From Voacanga thouarsii (lineage: Eukaryota; Streptophyta; Magnoliopsida; Gentianales; Apocynaceae): a DNA stretch of 64,000 nt. The DNA lies in the NCBI GenBank assembly GCA_026120185.1, contig JANUWF010002200.1, positions 3,346,001-3,410,000 on the forward strand, given 5' to 3'. Below the pieces are notes generated by a model. That model saw only the letters and a list, made by a program, of their open reading frames with translations. It was not told the origin of the DNA and ran no database searches. This document shows, piece by piece, positions 1 through 12,619 of this stretch. A program made the position numbers and the translations under genes. Every line of letters starts with the position of its first letter. The stretch's first letter is position 1.

Positions 1-1241
1 TCTCTGTAAATGGAAATGGCATAGTATAACAAAACCAAATAATTTTTCTCTTCAGACATAACTGAAATTTTGTTTATCAAGTGAAAAATCAGTGTGAAAA
101 GTGCATGTTGAATAAAACTCGAATTTATATAAGAATTTTTATTATGACTATCCAATCATCCTCTTATGAACTGAACCCGAAACTTATCTATTGTAAAGAG
201 TATTTCTCATTAATTAAATTATCAATTCGTAAAGTTTGAGAATAAAAATCGTAAAAGAAAGTTCATTTATCATCTTGGTACATAAACCATTTCTAGTTCA
301 AATAGATAAAAGATATTTTCTCAAGTTAGAATTAAATATCCGCATGCTTATTTTAAAATATGAAAAAATTAGTGTCAGTCATCTTTCTTAAAATAGACAC
401 ATTTTAACTAACCTCCATCTAAGAGAAATAAATTTTACTAACTACTCCCTGATCATTTTTCCTTTTAAATTAGGGATAAAATAGTAATTTAACATTAATA
501 AAATGTTCTTATAAATATTTGTATTAAGTCAAAATAAGATATTTAATTTTAAATTAAAAAAATGTAACGTACAAATGTAGAGTCTCACCAAAGATAATAA
601 TATCATATACGCTCAAATTATGCATATCATTATATGCAAACAAATTTAAGTTTTTGTACTCCGAAAAATTTTGACCATGGTAATAAATAGGTATATTTCT
701 TTTAAGATGTGGGGAAAAAAACAGATGGGCTAACAAGATATGAGAGTTATCTATTAAATTGGTCAAACAAGGATGTAATTATTTTTGCTTGAGCAAGTAA
801 GACCACTTCCTATTTTAAAAAAAAAAATTATTTGTATGGACGTTTCATATAATTTCATGATCAAACAATTGTTCACGGGGAAAAGTTTACAAGGGAATCT
901 CTACCAACAGCCCACAGCCAAAACATTACAACCTATTGCTTCTACATAGGATTAGGTTGTTGATTTTCCCTTGTCTTGAAAGTAAGTATTTTTATCTTGT
1001 GATGAGACATGCAAGGCATAAAATTAGAGAAAATTTAACAGTACTTTGATATGACTATACTTTTTAAAACAAATCCAGAAGTGTCTTATGGCCTAGATTA
1101 TAAGAGACAAGATCAAACCCTCTTCTGAATTCACAGAGAAAAACTGTCCAAAACAAGAGTTTTCACGGGAGACAAGGCTGTCCCTCATAATTAATGACCT
1201 TACACCTTCAGCAGAAGAGACCAAGATGCGAAAGAACAAAC
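1..1241. other. Left edge: probable lipoxygenase intron 1, no exon seen
   Basis: This AT-rich stretch lies directly 3' (minus strand) of lipoxygenase exon 1, whose donor GTTTGT begins at position 1241 reading leftwards. I looked on the minus strand for the next lipoxygenase exon, which would encode the glycine-rich linker and the start of the PLAT core, and did not see it. Either intron 1 is longer than 1.2 kb and continues past the window edge, or the gene is truncated. No other coding signal is visible. Confidence 0.5.
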
Positions 1242-1446
1242 CTGGATCACCATTAGCAGAGCTGATGAGCTGCAGTGAGACCCTTTTGCCCAGAAATTCA
1301 TCTAGCCGATCAAGAACAGAAGCACTGAAGTCATTGAAGTCCAAGACATTTTTCTTCATCAAAACCACTGTTCCTTTGATCTTCGTCTTGCCCTCATCAA
1401 CATGCTTGCCTGTGAGGACATCCACGACCTTGTTCAAGTTCAACAT
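1242..1446 (-). CDS. LOX: Lipoxygenase (linoleate 9S-lipoxygenase type), first coding exon only
   Basis: The exon encodes 68 residues plus one base. It starts [15 protein letters not shown], continues through [34 protein letters not shown] and ends ANGDP. This is the N-terminal part of the PLAT/LH2 domain of plant 9-lipoxygenases, cytosolic iron enzymes that oxygenate linoleic and linolenic acid to 9-hydroperoxides. The exon ends GATCCAG with donor GTTTGT at 1241-1236, which matches the usual first intron position in this family. There is no transit peptide before the conserved [13 protein letters not shown] stretch, which fits the 9-LOX (LOX1/LOX5) group rather than the plastid 13-LOX group; this is inferred from the N-terminus alone. 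The catalytic domain is not in the window. The reading frame is clean, so the gene may be live, or this may be an isolated exon of a tandem LOX cluster. Confidence 0.85.
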
Positions 1447-1620
1447 CTACTTCTTCCAAGAAAGAACAAGTTAAAGTTGCAGAACAAAGAGAAAGCTTGA
1501 AATGTTGCTCAGAAAGGATCTGCTTTTATTGATGGTACTGCTAAAATGACTAATGAAACGAAGGTGTTTGGAAGTTGGTGCGATTTTGGCAGAGTCTAGC
1601 GCGGTATTTATCACTCCACC
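1447..1620 (-). promoter_or_regulatory. Probable 5' UTR and core promoter of the lipoxygenase
   Basis: Upstream of the ATG on the minus strand is a region of about 150 bases with higher GC than its surroundings. It carries a TATA-like GATAAATACC at 1612-1603 (minus strand), about 160 bases before the ATG, so transcription would start near 1575. A T-run at 1632-1652 and AT-rich intergenic DNA follow. This is inferred from position and motif only. Confidence 0.35.
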
Positions 1621-2919
1621 ACCCCAGGAAACTTCTTTTTTTTTTTTTTTTTGCTAATAACCCCCCAGGAAACTTCACATGAAAAATAAAATTTACTTCC
1701 TTCATTCTATAATATAAATTCTTAAAAATTATTTTTATTATCTCAAATTAAAAATCGTTCAAAACTTTTCAAAAATATTTTAAATATATTTTTATATTTT
1801 TATCTTTATTTATTATTTTTTTCCTTCTCTTTCTTTTTCCTATTTTTTCTTATTTTCAAAACATTTAAATAGAGATATTTTAGGAAGAAAAAAATAAAAT
1901 TACCTTATTTTTAAGAATTTTAATATGTATAAAATTAAGTCAAATTACTTATATTATAGGACGGAAGAAGTATGTTAGAATTATTGAAATTTATTTTCGA
2001 GAAGACTATACTTCTTTTTTTCTTTTTGGGCATTTGTTGGGGCTTTTCACATAGATTTGGAGTTTTTGCAACAGATTGTAGCCGACAATAAAATTTGGTA
2101 TCTCATAAATATATAATTAAAATTGTACAATTATTTAATGGTAAAAATTAAAAAAAAAAGAAAAACATTAGACGATTCAAAGTAAATTGTACATACTAAT
2201 TAAATTTTTTTGCAATAATATTAATTAGAAAGTACATATAATATTATGATAGTTGTACATATATTTATAACCTAATATGTATAGATTGGTACGTAATTTC
2301 TTTATAAAAATGATGTAATATTAAATCTCTGATACTGAATAAAATGTGACTTTTCTCTTGCTAAGATAGACATATTTTAAAAAGAGTAACAATATATACA
2401 AATGCACTCAGTAAGAATTGAATTGGAAAACTAAGTTATTAAAAAAAATATTATAATAAGAAGGATATAATCGGGTACCTAGTAAAAATCAAATAAAAAA
2501 TTAATTGACTTAATTAGTAAAATATACTTTGCTAGTTGTTGCAACTTGTTTTTGCGAACATTATTATTTATTAACAAGAGAAATTTTTGCTACTAAATTA
2601 CTGTTTTGGCTTCTATGGCCAATTTAAATGACGTTCACTAATGAATATATAGTTTGTAAATAAGTCTATCTTTAAAATAAATAATAAAAAATAGAGGTTT
2701 AAGAAAATCATTGAGCATTTGGTCGTAAAGTCTCTGTATTTTTGTAGGCTGACGAGATCAAAGGTAATGGATCTGGTAAAAGTAGTAGGTGTAATGTTCC
2801 ATAATAATATTATGCACACGAAAAGTATTATGTCATTTTGGTCAATTGTTATATTTTTTATTTAATTTTTTTCTGTATATATTGAAATTTGAGTTCCCTC
2901 GCAGGGTATCTAGGAGAAT

Positions 2920-3346
2920 TTTGATTTGACTGTTTTGTAGAAGTAAATGAGGAAGGAAAGTAAATATAGGGGTAAATAAAATATTTACCTCATTTATTTA
3001 GATGCAGATATAGAGTGAAAGTAAATTAGGAGGGGTATACCTCCTTCACATCAATATTTCTTTCCCTCCTAATTTGAAGGGATTGAGAGAGAAAAAATAA
3101 AGTGAAAATAGTAATGACAATATTGACTATATTTTTAATATTAAAATTTTTGATAAAATAGATAATGAGAGATAAGGTAATAAACTAAATTAATTACTCT
3201 CTCACTTCTTCCCTCTCCTTCCATTCTTATTTTTACTCTAACCAAATAAGATAAGAGTAAATATATTAATTTTTTTAATAGAAGTAAAATTTATCACTCT
3301 TCTTTTCCTTTCCCCTTCTCCTCACCCTCGCGAACCAAACCAAACC
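2920..3346. mobile_element. Possible decayed MITE
   Basis: The segment starts TTTGATTTGACTG followed by GAGGAAGGAAAG. It ends with the reverse complement of a similar motif (TTTGGTTTGGTTCG, then GGGGAAAGGAAAAG). Inside are short foldbacks, for example AAATTAGGAGGG near 3026 against CCCTCCTAATTT near 3065, and GGTAAATAAAATATTTACC near 2971. Purine-rich inverted ends around an AT-rich non-coding core fit a small non-autonomous DNA transposon. The inverted ends match poorly and no clear target duplication was found. Confidence 0.3.
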
Positions 3347-4210
3347 TTAATAAACTAGTTTTGTTGTGTACCATTTAATTTAGAAGTATATATATGAGAT
3401 TTATATTTATTTATATATATAAATATATATATAATTTTGAAAGTTTTTTAAAAAAAATAATTTTTTAAAAAAAATTTACAAATTTTAATGTGCAACCTAA
3501 TCTGTCCTGAAAAGTAGACACACGCCTTACCTTGAGAGACAAAAAAGTCAATAAGTAACAATTGATGCCAAACAACAATAAATAAATAAATACAGTGTTT
3601 TTTTTTGTGGCTGAAAATTATTTGATCGTATACTGCAATTTTTTTTAATAAATAAATATTTGGCCACCGTTGAATTCAACGTTTTACCGAGCAGCCGGAT
3701 GAATGAGGTCAAGCAATAAATACGTATTAGACAGTACTATGATTTGCAGAGAATTTTCAACTAGATAATGATTTAGTAAAGCATTAATTAATTGTATTCC
3801 GTCTTCAAATCCTAGGCTGTCATTCTCTTAACGTCACTAACCCTTTAAGAAAAGCAAGACTTTAACTATTTTTCTAGTTTCCAATGGAAAGGAAAAGATT
3901 CTTTCTATATATCGTCCTTCTAACAAACGCTACAAGAAGATTAAAAGTTATTCCTTCGCACAAAATTTAATATTTATATATTAACACTTGCACTACATTT
4001 GTTCATAAAGGAGGAAGGGGAAGAAGTAGGAAAGAGGAAAGAAATTTTTTATTTTCATTAAGGAGATATTTATTTTCATTTTGTATGATTATGATAGAGA
4101 AGAAGTAAATGCTGATTTACGTTTCAATCTGTTTAAATTTATACGGACAGTAAAAAGATCTTCTTCTCTCCTAATATATTTCTCTTCCATCAATCCAACT
4201 ATGAAAATCA

Positions 4211-4440
4211 CCATTTACGTTCAAATTTATATCCCCTTCACATTTTTCTCACTCTTTCTATCCTAACTAAATATCAACTAAACGATGTCAATATTTATTT
4301 ACGTTCAAATATACATTTCCTTCATATTTTTCTCGCTCTTTCTACTCCCAACCAAACATCAACGATGTAAATCATATATTTACGTTTAAATTTATATCCC
4401 TTCCCCATTTTTCTCAATCTTTCTATTCATCCAAACATAT
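4211..4440. repeat. Three imperfect tandem repeats, unit about 80 bp
   Basis: Three successive copies share the order ATTTACGTT(C/T)AAAT, a C-rich TTTCTC block, TCTTTCTA, then AACCAAACATCAA or a similar string. They begin near 4211, 4294 and 4376. The copies differ at many positions, so the array is old. No coding potential is evident. Confidence 0.5.
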
Positions 4441-6419
4441 TATAAAAGTTATAATGAAATTGTTAGTTGATAAAATAAGTCATTTTTTTTACATTTTTAA
4501 TTATTTTATAATCTCGATCCAAATGTTCAAGGAATACGCACGTTTAAATTCGTTTGGCAATTGTTTTAAGATTATTAGATTGTTTTCATTCTAATTTCGA
4601 ATATTCAGTTGAAAATAGTATCAAATCAAAAATATACTTCACCAATAGGGGCAAAGTCACATGTGTTTGAGTGTATGCACGGAATAATAATTGAGATTAA
4701 AAATGAAAATTATAAATAAGTATTTACCACAACAATTTTGCATACCTTCATTAATGCTAAACATTGGAAATCAAGATTTAAATTCGGTTCCATTATAAAG
4801 AAAGCAGACAAGGGGGGAAAAACAAATGAAGGGAGAATTATGGATCACGCAAGAATGAGCATGGGAACCATGTTAGAGAACTAATTCCATTTATGTCGAG
4901 ATAGGGACTTAAGCTACAAAAGACAACGGGTCACCCATCTTTAGCAGTACGTGGCACGGTTTTTGGTCTGATTACTATCAATTATCAAGTTACTTTGCAG
5001 GAGATATATGGCTTTATTTGAATCTTTTCCCCCTCTAGTTAAAAAAAAAATGGAAAGAAATATAGAAAGGAAAGATTGAAAGAATAAATTTCTTATCAGA
5101 AAAAAAGGGTCAAAATTAGAAGAATTTAGAAATGAAGAAGACATCGCACTCGAGATTTAGGAATAATGTTTTCGAAACTTAGAAATATAACAAAAAGATC
5201 ATTATCAATTGAAATTTCTTTATGATTTATTACTTTTTTAAATTTTACTATCAAATCAAAGATAGAATATTCAAATCGTGAAAAGTATGAACAAGCCAAT
5301 TTTGTCTTCCAAATCGAATGGGTTGATATGGTCCATTTTATGTCTAGAGTAGATGACACGGAACAAGTTGAAGATGAGCATTAGATTTGAGAGACTGGTA
5401 CAAATTTGAGGAGGAAATCGTGGAGGTTCAAAGTATATTTCTAACTTTGATGAGCACTCAATTTGTAACGTTCCATAATTCAACTAGATACTTCAAATCA
5501 ATTTAAATAATGCATGATGGAGTACTGGAATTTTTTGGGGTCTTCTCTACGTTATCGCCACTTGGTTAGTGTCCAATTGATTCACTTTTTAGGCCAAAAT
5601 CTGCTGTTTTCGTCACTTTGGACCCACTTTAATTACTTTTCAACATTTTCCCCTTATTTTTCCTAAATTTTCGATTTCATTTCGAATCTGTTTTTGGATT
5701 ATGTAACCTTTTCAATCATTCACCCATAATGCTATTATTTATTATAATAATTACTTACTAAATAGCATTTTTTAACTAATTGAATTACCAATTTATTACA
5801 GATTTCTTACATTTCAAATAGTAAAAAAAATTTAAAATCAATAATAAGAAATAGATTTTGTCTTTCCTTTTAAGGAAAGTAGTATTCTTTGTTTTTTGGA
5901 AAACCACAAGTTGTCCAGCCTTTAGATTCTTTATATTTATGTTTGAATTGACAAAGTTAGAAAGAAAAGAAAAGAGAGGAATCATATTTAAATATTTGGA
6001 AGTTGATATTTTTAGAAGTAAAAGAAAGGAAGGGATGGAAATGAAATGAATGGGTTATTTAAAAAGATTTATCTTTATCGTAGTCCAAAAATATAAAAAA
6101 ATGGAGAGAAAATAAACTAATTTTAATAATTTTTTCACTGATTAAAGTGTGTTTATTTAAGATGTTTATGTTTATTAAAAGGATTAATATCATTGACCTA
6201 TCCCATTGACTTTTAAACCGAAATTTACTTTTCTCTATAACCTTATTTTAGTATTAGAAAAGTCCATCTGACTTTCAATCTCAGCAGCATCGTTCAAAAC
6301 ATGTTTGTAAAGACTATTATGTTATAGTTATTTATATTTTTATCACTCATTTAACAAATTATCTATATTACTTTATAAATATTTATGTGTGCTGATCAAT
6401 TTTTTTGTAAAATAATATT

Positions 6420-7387
6420 ATTTTTAAAATGCACATAACTTGCTACGAAAAATTCAATGAAGTTTACACGTTCTAAAAAGTTATTTCCCATCAACGAAAC
6501 ACTAACACAAATTCTTAGTTATTTAGATCCTCAAAGTTGTTTGCTTTCATCAAGTCAAATCTCTTAAGTTAAGAAGGGGTTCTCTTGTACTCTCGTAGGG
6601 CATACATTAACATGACTTGTTTTCTTGTCCTTGTGCTTAAAATGCCTTTTTTTTTTTTTTTAATTGTTTGAAAAATGCTTGTGTGTGTGTGTGTGAATTG
6701 TAATTGTGAATGGTTTTTGTCTGCCATTGTTTTTGTTACATTTTGTTGTCAATAATAGTAGTCAAATGGTCCATATGGCTAATTGTTTCACCTGCCTAAT
6801 CCAAATGTAGGAGCTTAATGGTAATTCATGCCATTTTAATTATAATTTCATACTGAATAATTCCTCTAAAACTCATCAATATACATTATTAGTGTAAATT
6901 TTGTAGGTATAAGGATGTATTTAGATTGAAATTATATTTAATTTTATAAAACATAAATATAATTTTAAATTTTATAAAAATTTATGAAACCAAATATCAC
7001 TATTACTATATATATAATAAATACTAAAACTGTCAATATATTATAAGTAAATCAAATTATTTGTATTAGATTTATTTTTATTTAAAAATTTTAAAACAAT
7101 TTTATTTTTTAAAAAATACAAAATAATAATGAATTTTTAGTGTACATTGAGTACATAATGTCGGTGACCCCTACTGGTTTTGGTCAAGGTGATAAGAGAG
7201 GGAGCTGTCATCATATAATTAGGGATGCTTCAGAGAATATGTCAAAATCATCAATCAGCAAACTGTAGCTGAACACCTATACTGGAAAGGTCTTTTCATC
7301 TGTCAACGTCAATGCTTTCACAAAGACAATTATTATGGAAAAATTGGTTTGTTTCAAAGGTAATTATTATAGAAAAATAAAATGTTA
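6420..7387. repeat. Duplicated block A, copy 1
   Basis: This non-coding block is collinear with 46420-47410. Shared landmarks in the same order include CATAACTTGCTAC near 6436, TTGTTGTCAATAATAGTAG near 6742, TAATCCAAATGTAGGAGC near 6798, CTACTGGTTTTGGTCAAGG near 7171 and GAGAGGGAGCTGTCAT near 7196. Small indels and substitutions separate the copies, so the duplication is not recent. A gypsy element interrupts copy 1 immediately downstream. No gene is seen inside; ORF-sized frames are not conserved between the copies. Confidence 0.8.
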
Positions 7388-7392
7388 GTTAT

Positions 7393-8100
7393 TGTTATTG
7401 TCAAAATAATGAATCGATGTAATCAGGTATCGCCTACACTTTTGATAAATACAAACGATCCGATATGGTGAAATAGAAAATGGTATCAGATCTTTTTGAA
7501 TCAGGGACAGGATTTTTTGAACTTACTATAGGAAGGATGTAAGAAAGTCAGCTGAAAATGCGCAATGGAAGAACTTTTCGGAATAACAAGCAGATACGTG
7601 TATTGATTTATTTTAAGGAAATTACGGAAAAGATCTAAACTTTGAAAGAAGAATGAAAAGCTGTAAAGAAAGTTGGAAACAAAGCTGTAAAGGAAAGTAG
7701 TAACAAAGCGGTAAGAAAGTTGTAAGAAATTAAATTCCTAAATTAGAAAGTTGTAAATGATGACAAAGTAGAAGAAATTAAACTTCAATGTTGTTGGTTG
7801 ATGATGGTCGTGTCTGGGCTTTGGGCAACGTCCTCTTTTTATACTTGTTGCAATCGAGTCATTAACAGATCGTGGAGTTTCTTTCGGCCAAATAATGCTC
7901 CCAACAGTCGTGGATATACTCGCAGAATTCTCACTCCAAAAGATTAGGAATTCTTTTTACTCCTTATCGGCTTCGTGGTGCCGATGTTGACTATGACTAA
8001 CGGTTGCTCAAACCGCTGACTTTATTGGCTTGAAATACTTATCGAATCGGCAACGGCTCAAAGTAACCATTGCGTCAGCTTGGCAAAACTAACGTCAACA
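7393..8100 (-). repeat. Gypsy LTR (3' LTR by transcription)
   Basis: The sequence aligns along its whole length with 20887-21596. In minus orientation it begins TGTTGACGTT and ends CAATAACA, the canonical TG...CA form. Substitutions are scattered through the pair, which indicates an old insertion. Confidence 0.92.
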
Positions 8101-8114
8101 CATGCCCCCCGAGT
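8101..8114 (-). promoter_or_regulatory. Polypurine tract of the gypsy element
   Basis: On the minus strand a G-rich run (GGGGGGCATG) directly abuts the 3' LTR. This is the position where plus-strand DNA synthesis is primed during reverse transcription. It also confirms the minus orientation of the element. Confidence 0.6.
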
Positions 8115-8431
8115 CCCGTTGTTTCAGCGGACACGAATCAGCGAAGCAATGGAAATCGTACAGTTATTAATAGCAACCGTTCTTTTTCTGACAAAAACGA
8201 AACGTCTCGAACGTTGTGGAACATTTGTGATGCCTCGGCTTTGGAACCCGTGAATAGCTCTATTTCAAACTCCCTTATAAATAGCAATGGTCCCCAATCG
8301 GAACTCCTCACTTCCTACGACTTCTATTCTCCTCAGAATTCTACTACTTAAGTGATTCATCGATCCTTTACCTCCTTGCGGTTATTCTTTGCGATCTGTA
8401 AATTTCCTCTCAGTAAAAAGAACAGACTGTG

Positions 8432-11280
8432 ATGGCGACCCCTATTGACAAAAATATCCTGTCCCCGATCCAAGCTGATGCCAGTCTGTTCACCTTAGGC
8501 CCTCGTCTTTTACCTACAGAGGTTACCGCTGAACACCTGCGGTTTGTCTTGCCTGTCGATTTTACCTTTCCTCTGCAACAGAACACCTTTACAATCGCCA
8601 ATCTCCCCACCTCCTTCCGTCATTGGCCTCACAAACTCAAGAATTACAGAGAATGGCGGGACCGCTGCTATACACGATTTGGGGCCATCTGGGCATAGTG
8701 GAGAATTTTGGACGCCATCATGATGACTGACTTTGAAATGGTGTTTGACCGCAACCTATTCGCCGCCATTCTTCCCTTCTGGTCATCGGCGATCAATGGC
8801 TTATCTTCCCGCACGGGATGTTTTCCCCTACTATCCTTGACATCTGCACCATCCTCGGCTTCCGATGCGATGGTGACGAGATTCTGAGGCTCCATGATGA
8901 AGAGAATCTACCAACCGTTAAAGCTCATCTCAACAAGGCCTCCTCTTCAAACGGCAACTTCATTGCCGCTCAGATAGGGGTGGATGGCACTCCTTCAAAC
9001 CAGGAGCAAGCGGTCTTCTTATGGCTCTGGCTATGTAAGTATATTATCTGTTTTCATTCGGCTGGCATTAGCAACGAGTACCGATATTACATATCGGCTC
9101 TCCTACGAAGCAAAAGGAGTTGCGACCTAGCCTCTCTGGTCCTTGCCTTGCTCTACCGCACCATCAACCAGCTAATGACTTCTCTTTCCGCTGGAGAGGA
9201 TCCAACCAACCTTAGGGGTCCGCTCTAGATTGCTCAACTGTGGTTGTACCAGTATCTACCCAATTTTGGTGTCAGTAGAATTACAGGAGCCTCTGTGAGC
9301 CCTTCTGAACAGGTGACAGGCTATCGACTACTGCGAGCCCCCCTGATCACTGCCTCTGCTGAGACCATCGTCTCGTATCTCCACCAATGCCGAGACTTCC
9401 ATGTTGCCGCCTTCTTTTTGTATGATGCCTGCAAAGAAGGCCCCCTTTGGTTGAAGAGTCTATCGGAAGGCCCCGAAGCAACTCAAGAGACTTTATGGAC
9501 CCGAATTCTGTGTCCACGAGAGATTCTCTTGGGGGCCAAGCCTAGAGCCCGAAGTGCTAAAACCTCCTGCGAGAGGTATAATCCTCACTGCTTCTCCTGT
9601 TAGCTTGGGCTGATACAAGACATTCCTACCGATCTGTGGTACGTTTCTTCCTTTTCTGTGAAGCCCATGCTATTGGCTGAGGATGTACAGACCTTAGCCG
9701 ATAGCACCCTGGCCATCCTGCAGACCTTCGAATTCAAGCCCTTTCAAGTGGTGCTGGAGACTTCCCCTCACTTCAATTCATGGTGGAGATTGCTGAGTGA
9801 GGCCCTATTCTCCGACCCTGTAGGTGTTTAGCTTCTACAAGTTCCTGGGCCGACCACCACTTTGCCTGAGATATCATCTGCTAAGAAAGGAAAATAGGTA
9901 AAACCTCCTGTAAGCCCTATAATAATGTCGGCCTTACGTACTCCCTTAGTGCAGAAAACTGCTGCTGCTGCTGCTCCCCTTGTCCCGGAGGAAGAGGAAG
10001 AAGAGGTAGAGATCCCGTCCCTACTCCGGCGATCAAAGAGAAAGCATGAAACACCAACTCCTTCCATTTCCAAGGTTTACTTCCGTCCACCTTGTTTTGC
10101 TCAGCTTCTTCAATACTCAGCTTGCCTAACTATCATTTTAATCCTTTCTGAAAAGGCTATTCTTCTGATGACAGATCTCTCATCGGTTGAGGCTACGGCT
10201 CCTCTTTCAACGGCTGAATGGCGGATCTTCTATCGGCTGAGGCACCGGTTCCAAGAAGCCTATCCATTGTTCTACTAGGACTTGAAAAAGAACCAATGGC
10301 TGCTGTTACCAAAACAACTCTGCATCCCCCAAGTCAGGGAACTAAAGAGGCAGTTGCTCCTCTGTCGATGACGACATTAACCTTAGCGCCGGACTTTCTC
10401 GATGGCCTCATCGGGACTTCTTTGCCTACTGACAAGCCCACCCTTGACAATGTGAGCTGCGCCCTTTTGCAGATTGTACAATCATTCGACCCGGACATGC
10501 CCCATACGCTTCGAGACTTGGCAATTGGGTGCCTGGGATAAATGTGCTTCATGGGGCGATTTCTTTTAGACACGCAAAATCGGCGAGATGAAGCTCATAA
10601 TCAGTTGGAACTTCTGAAACTGCATCGAGAGAATACAACCTTCTCAGAGAGGGACCACTGAGAATCCATTAACCGACTTACGATTCTTCGAGCTGATATT
10701 ACGGAGAGGATAAGGAAAATTGAACGGCTTGAGCATCGGCTATTGGAACTTCAGGAAGAACTTGACTCTGAGAAAAGGGTCTTAGAGCAACGGCTTGAAT
10801 CAGAAAAAGGACTCTAGGAAGCTGTTAAGGCCATTGATGACTCCAACCTTAAATATAATGATGAGCGGCTAATGCTCGAAGCGGAAGAGGAATTTCTTGA
10901 AACTGAACTGAAAAGCTTAACCGTTCTACTGAATGAGATGAAATCCGGATGGGACTGCTTTGTGGCTGAACTGAACAAGATTCTCCATCCTTCGACCACT
11001 AATGGAGCCAGTCCTTCCAGAACTCAAACTAAGGAAATGTCATCACGGCAGCTGAAACAGAGGTTCCAAAGATAACCACCGATGAAGTCGACTTGCCTCC
11101 CAAAAAGGAACCAGAAACTGAGCCAGAGACGGCTGAGGTAAGGCTTCCAATCCCTGATCCGCAGCCAACAGGAACTGACATGGTGACTAGCCAGGATTCC
11201 GAATCAGAAGACCCTAATCGGCTAGCGATTGTTCCGTATCGGTCGATACAAATGCTTAACTTCCCCTCCGATGATAGCTG
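8432..11280 (+). pseudogene. Antisense plant-mobile-domain (PMD) ORF of the gypsy element
   Basis: The plus-strand reading starts MATPIDKNIL at 8432 and runs convergent to pol. Its centre has the layout of PMD (aminotransferase-like plant mobile domain) proteins: WRILDAI near 8699, FSPTILDICTILGF at 8821, then VFLWLWLCKYIICF, ISALLRSKR and IAQLWLYQYLPNFG. The C-terminal part (about 10600-11020) is Glu/Lys/Leu-rich and looks like a coiled coil. Breaks include a stop at 8696, a frameshift near 8803, a Trp-to-TAG stop at 9226, and stops at 9601, 10669 and 10816. Antisense ORFs with PMD similarity are described for Tat elements; the biochemical role is unknown. GC content is clearly higher than in the flanks. 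Confidence 0.8.
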
Positions 11281-11411
11281 ATCCCTTTTTGTAATGATGC
11301 TTATGGCTATCTGATCGGCCTCTTGTGATCAGCTTATGACCATCAATATATCAAACCCTTTCTCCAACAGAATTTTCTGTTCAGACTCTATCCTTCTTTT
11401 TAATTTTTTTT

Positions 11412-12610
11412 TTACTCTCTAGTTCCTTCCCAAAACGCCGAATAATAACGTTTCAAGAACTTACTGCTAATCGCCTTGCCTGCTTCTTTTCCATCAAGTG
11501 TCATCAAGCGATAAGCTCCTCTATAAAAAACTTGAGTTATTAAGAATGGACCTTCACATGAAGCAGACCACTTGCCATACCTTAGATCTTTTGGTGCAAT
11601 GGGCAAAATAGTCTTCCATACCATGTCCCCTTCTTGAAAACTTCTTTTACGGACTTTCCGATTGTACGCCCTTGCCACCTTCTCCTTGGGCCGTTTTATG
11701 TTCTCCAAGGCAATTCAGCGATCCTTCTCAACTTGATCTAAACTCAAAGCCAAGGCTGTCTGATATTCTTCAGTCATTAGACCATGCTGAGAAGCTATCC
11801 GGGCTGATTGCAGTGATAACTCCACAAGTGACACAGCATCCTGTCCATAAATTAGTCTAAACGGGGTAAAACCAGTAGTAGTTTTAGCAGCATTCCAATG
11901 GGTCTATAATACTTCCTGCAATATCTCATGCCACCTCCTCGGATTGTCTTCTACTGCCTTACGGATCATGCTGATTAAGGTTTTATTAGTTGCCTCTACT
12001 TGTCCGTTAGCCTGTACATAATAAGGAAAAGAGTGAAGTAACTTAACTTTGAATTGGGTTAGAAAGTTACGTACTTTATCCCCCATGAACATCGTCCCTT
12101 GATCCGTTGTCACTGTCTCTGGGATTCTGAAACGGAAGAGAATGCTTTGTCGGAGAAAGTTGATGACTGTCGTTTGTGTCACCTTGGTCAATAGCTGTGC
12201 CTCCACCCACTTGGTGAAGTAATTTGTTGCCACCAGTATGAATGTGTGTATCTTCGCTGAAGGTGGATAAATCTTTCCGATAATGTCCAAAGCCCATCTG
12301 TGGAAATGCCAAGGTTTAATAATCGGATGTAATTCCGTGGAAGGAGTGTGTAACAGAGGACCATGCTTTTGGCAAGCCTTACAGCCAATAGCATAAGCAT
12401 TACAATCCGTGGTCATCGATGGCCAAAAGAAACCATAGCGTTGAAGTGTCCATTTCAGTTTTGGGCCCGCCTGATGTGCTCCACATAGGCCTTCATGTAC
12501 TTCTACCATGGCCCATAATGCTTCTTCTTTTGAGAGACACTTTAAAAGAACCCTGGTGTGACTCCGTCGGAATAAATTATTGCCAATCAAGGTAAAGTTG
12601 AGGGCCTTCC
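11412..12610 (-). pseudogene. Gypsy integrase (degraded)
   Basis: The frame read from 12590 carries the HHCC zinc-binding domain (H32, H39, C70, C73 in GLCGAHQAGPK and GCKACQKHG). The catalytic core has its DDE residues visible: D102 in WALDIIG, D163 in TTDQGTMF and E199 in NGQVEATNKTL. A second frame (11412-11708) carries the C-terminal part with GDMVWKTI and YRLMTLDGKE. The two frames are separated by a stop and shift near 11900-11710, so no complete integrase can be made. The product would insert the cDNA into the genome. It lies directly downstream of aRNH, the usual gypsy order. Confidence 0.88.
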
Positions 12611-12619
12611 GTTTTAAAT

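Larger units (their letters stand above)
1621..6419. other. AT-rich intergenic DNA
   Basis: The 4.8 kb between the lipoxygenase promoter and the duplicated segment shows no convincing gene. All open frames here are short, AT-biased and without recognisable motifs. It holds a possible decayed MITE (2920-3346), a weak three-copy tandem repeat (4211-4440) and poly-T and poly-A runs. Confidence 0.6.

Noticed and set aside
1226..1474. 82-residue plus-strand frame over the lipoxygenase exon
   Set aside because: It is the antisense shadow of the lipoxygenase exon.
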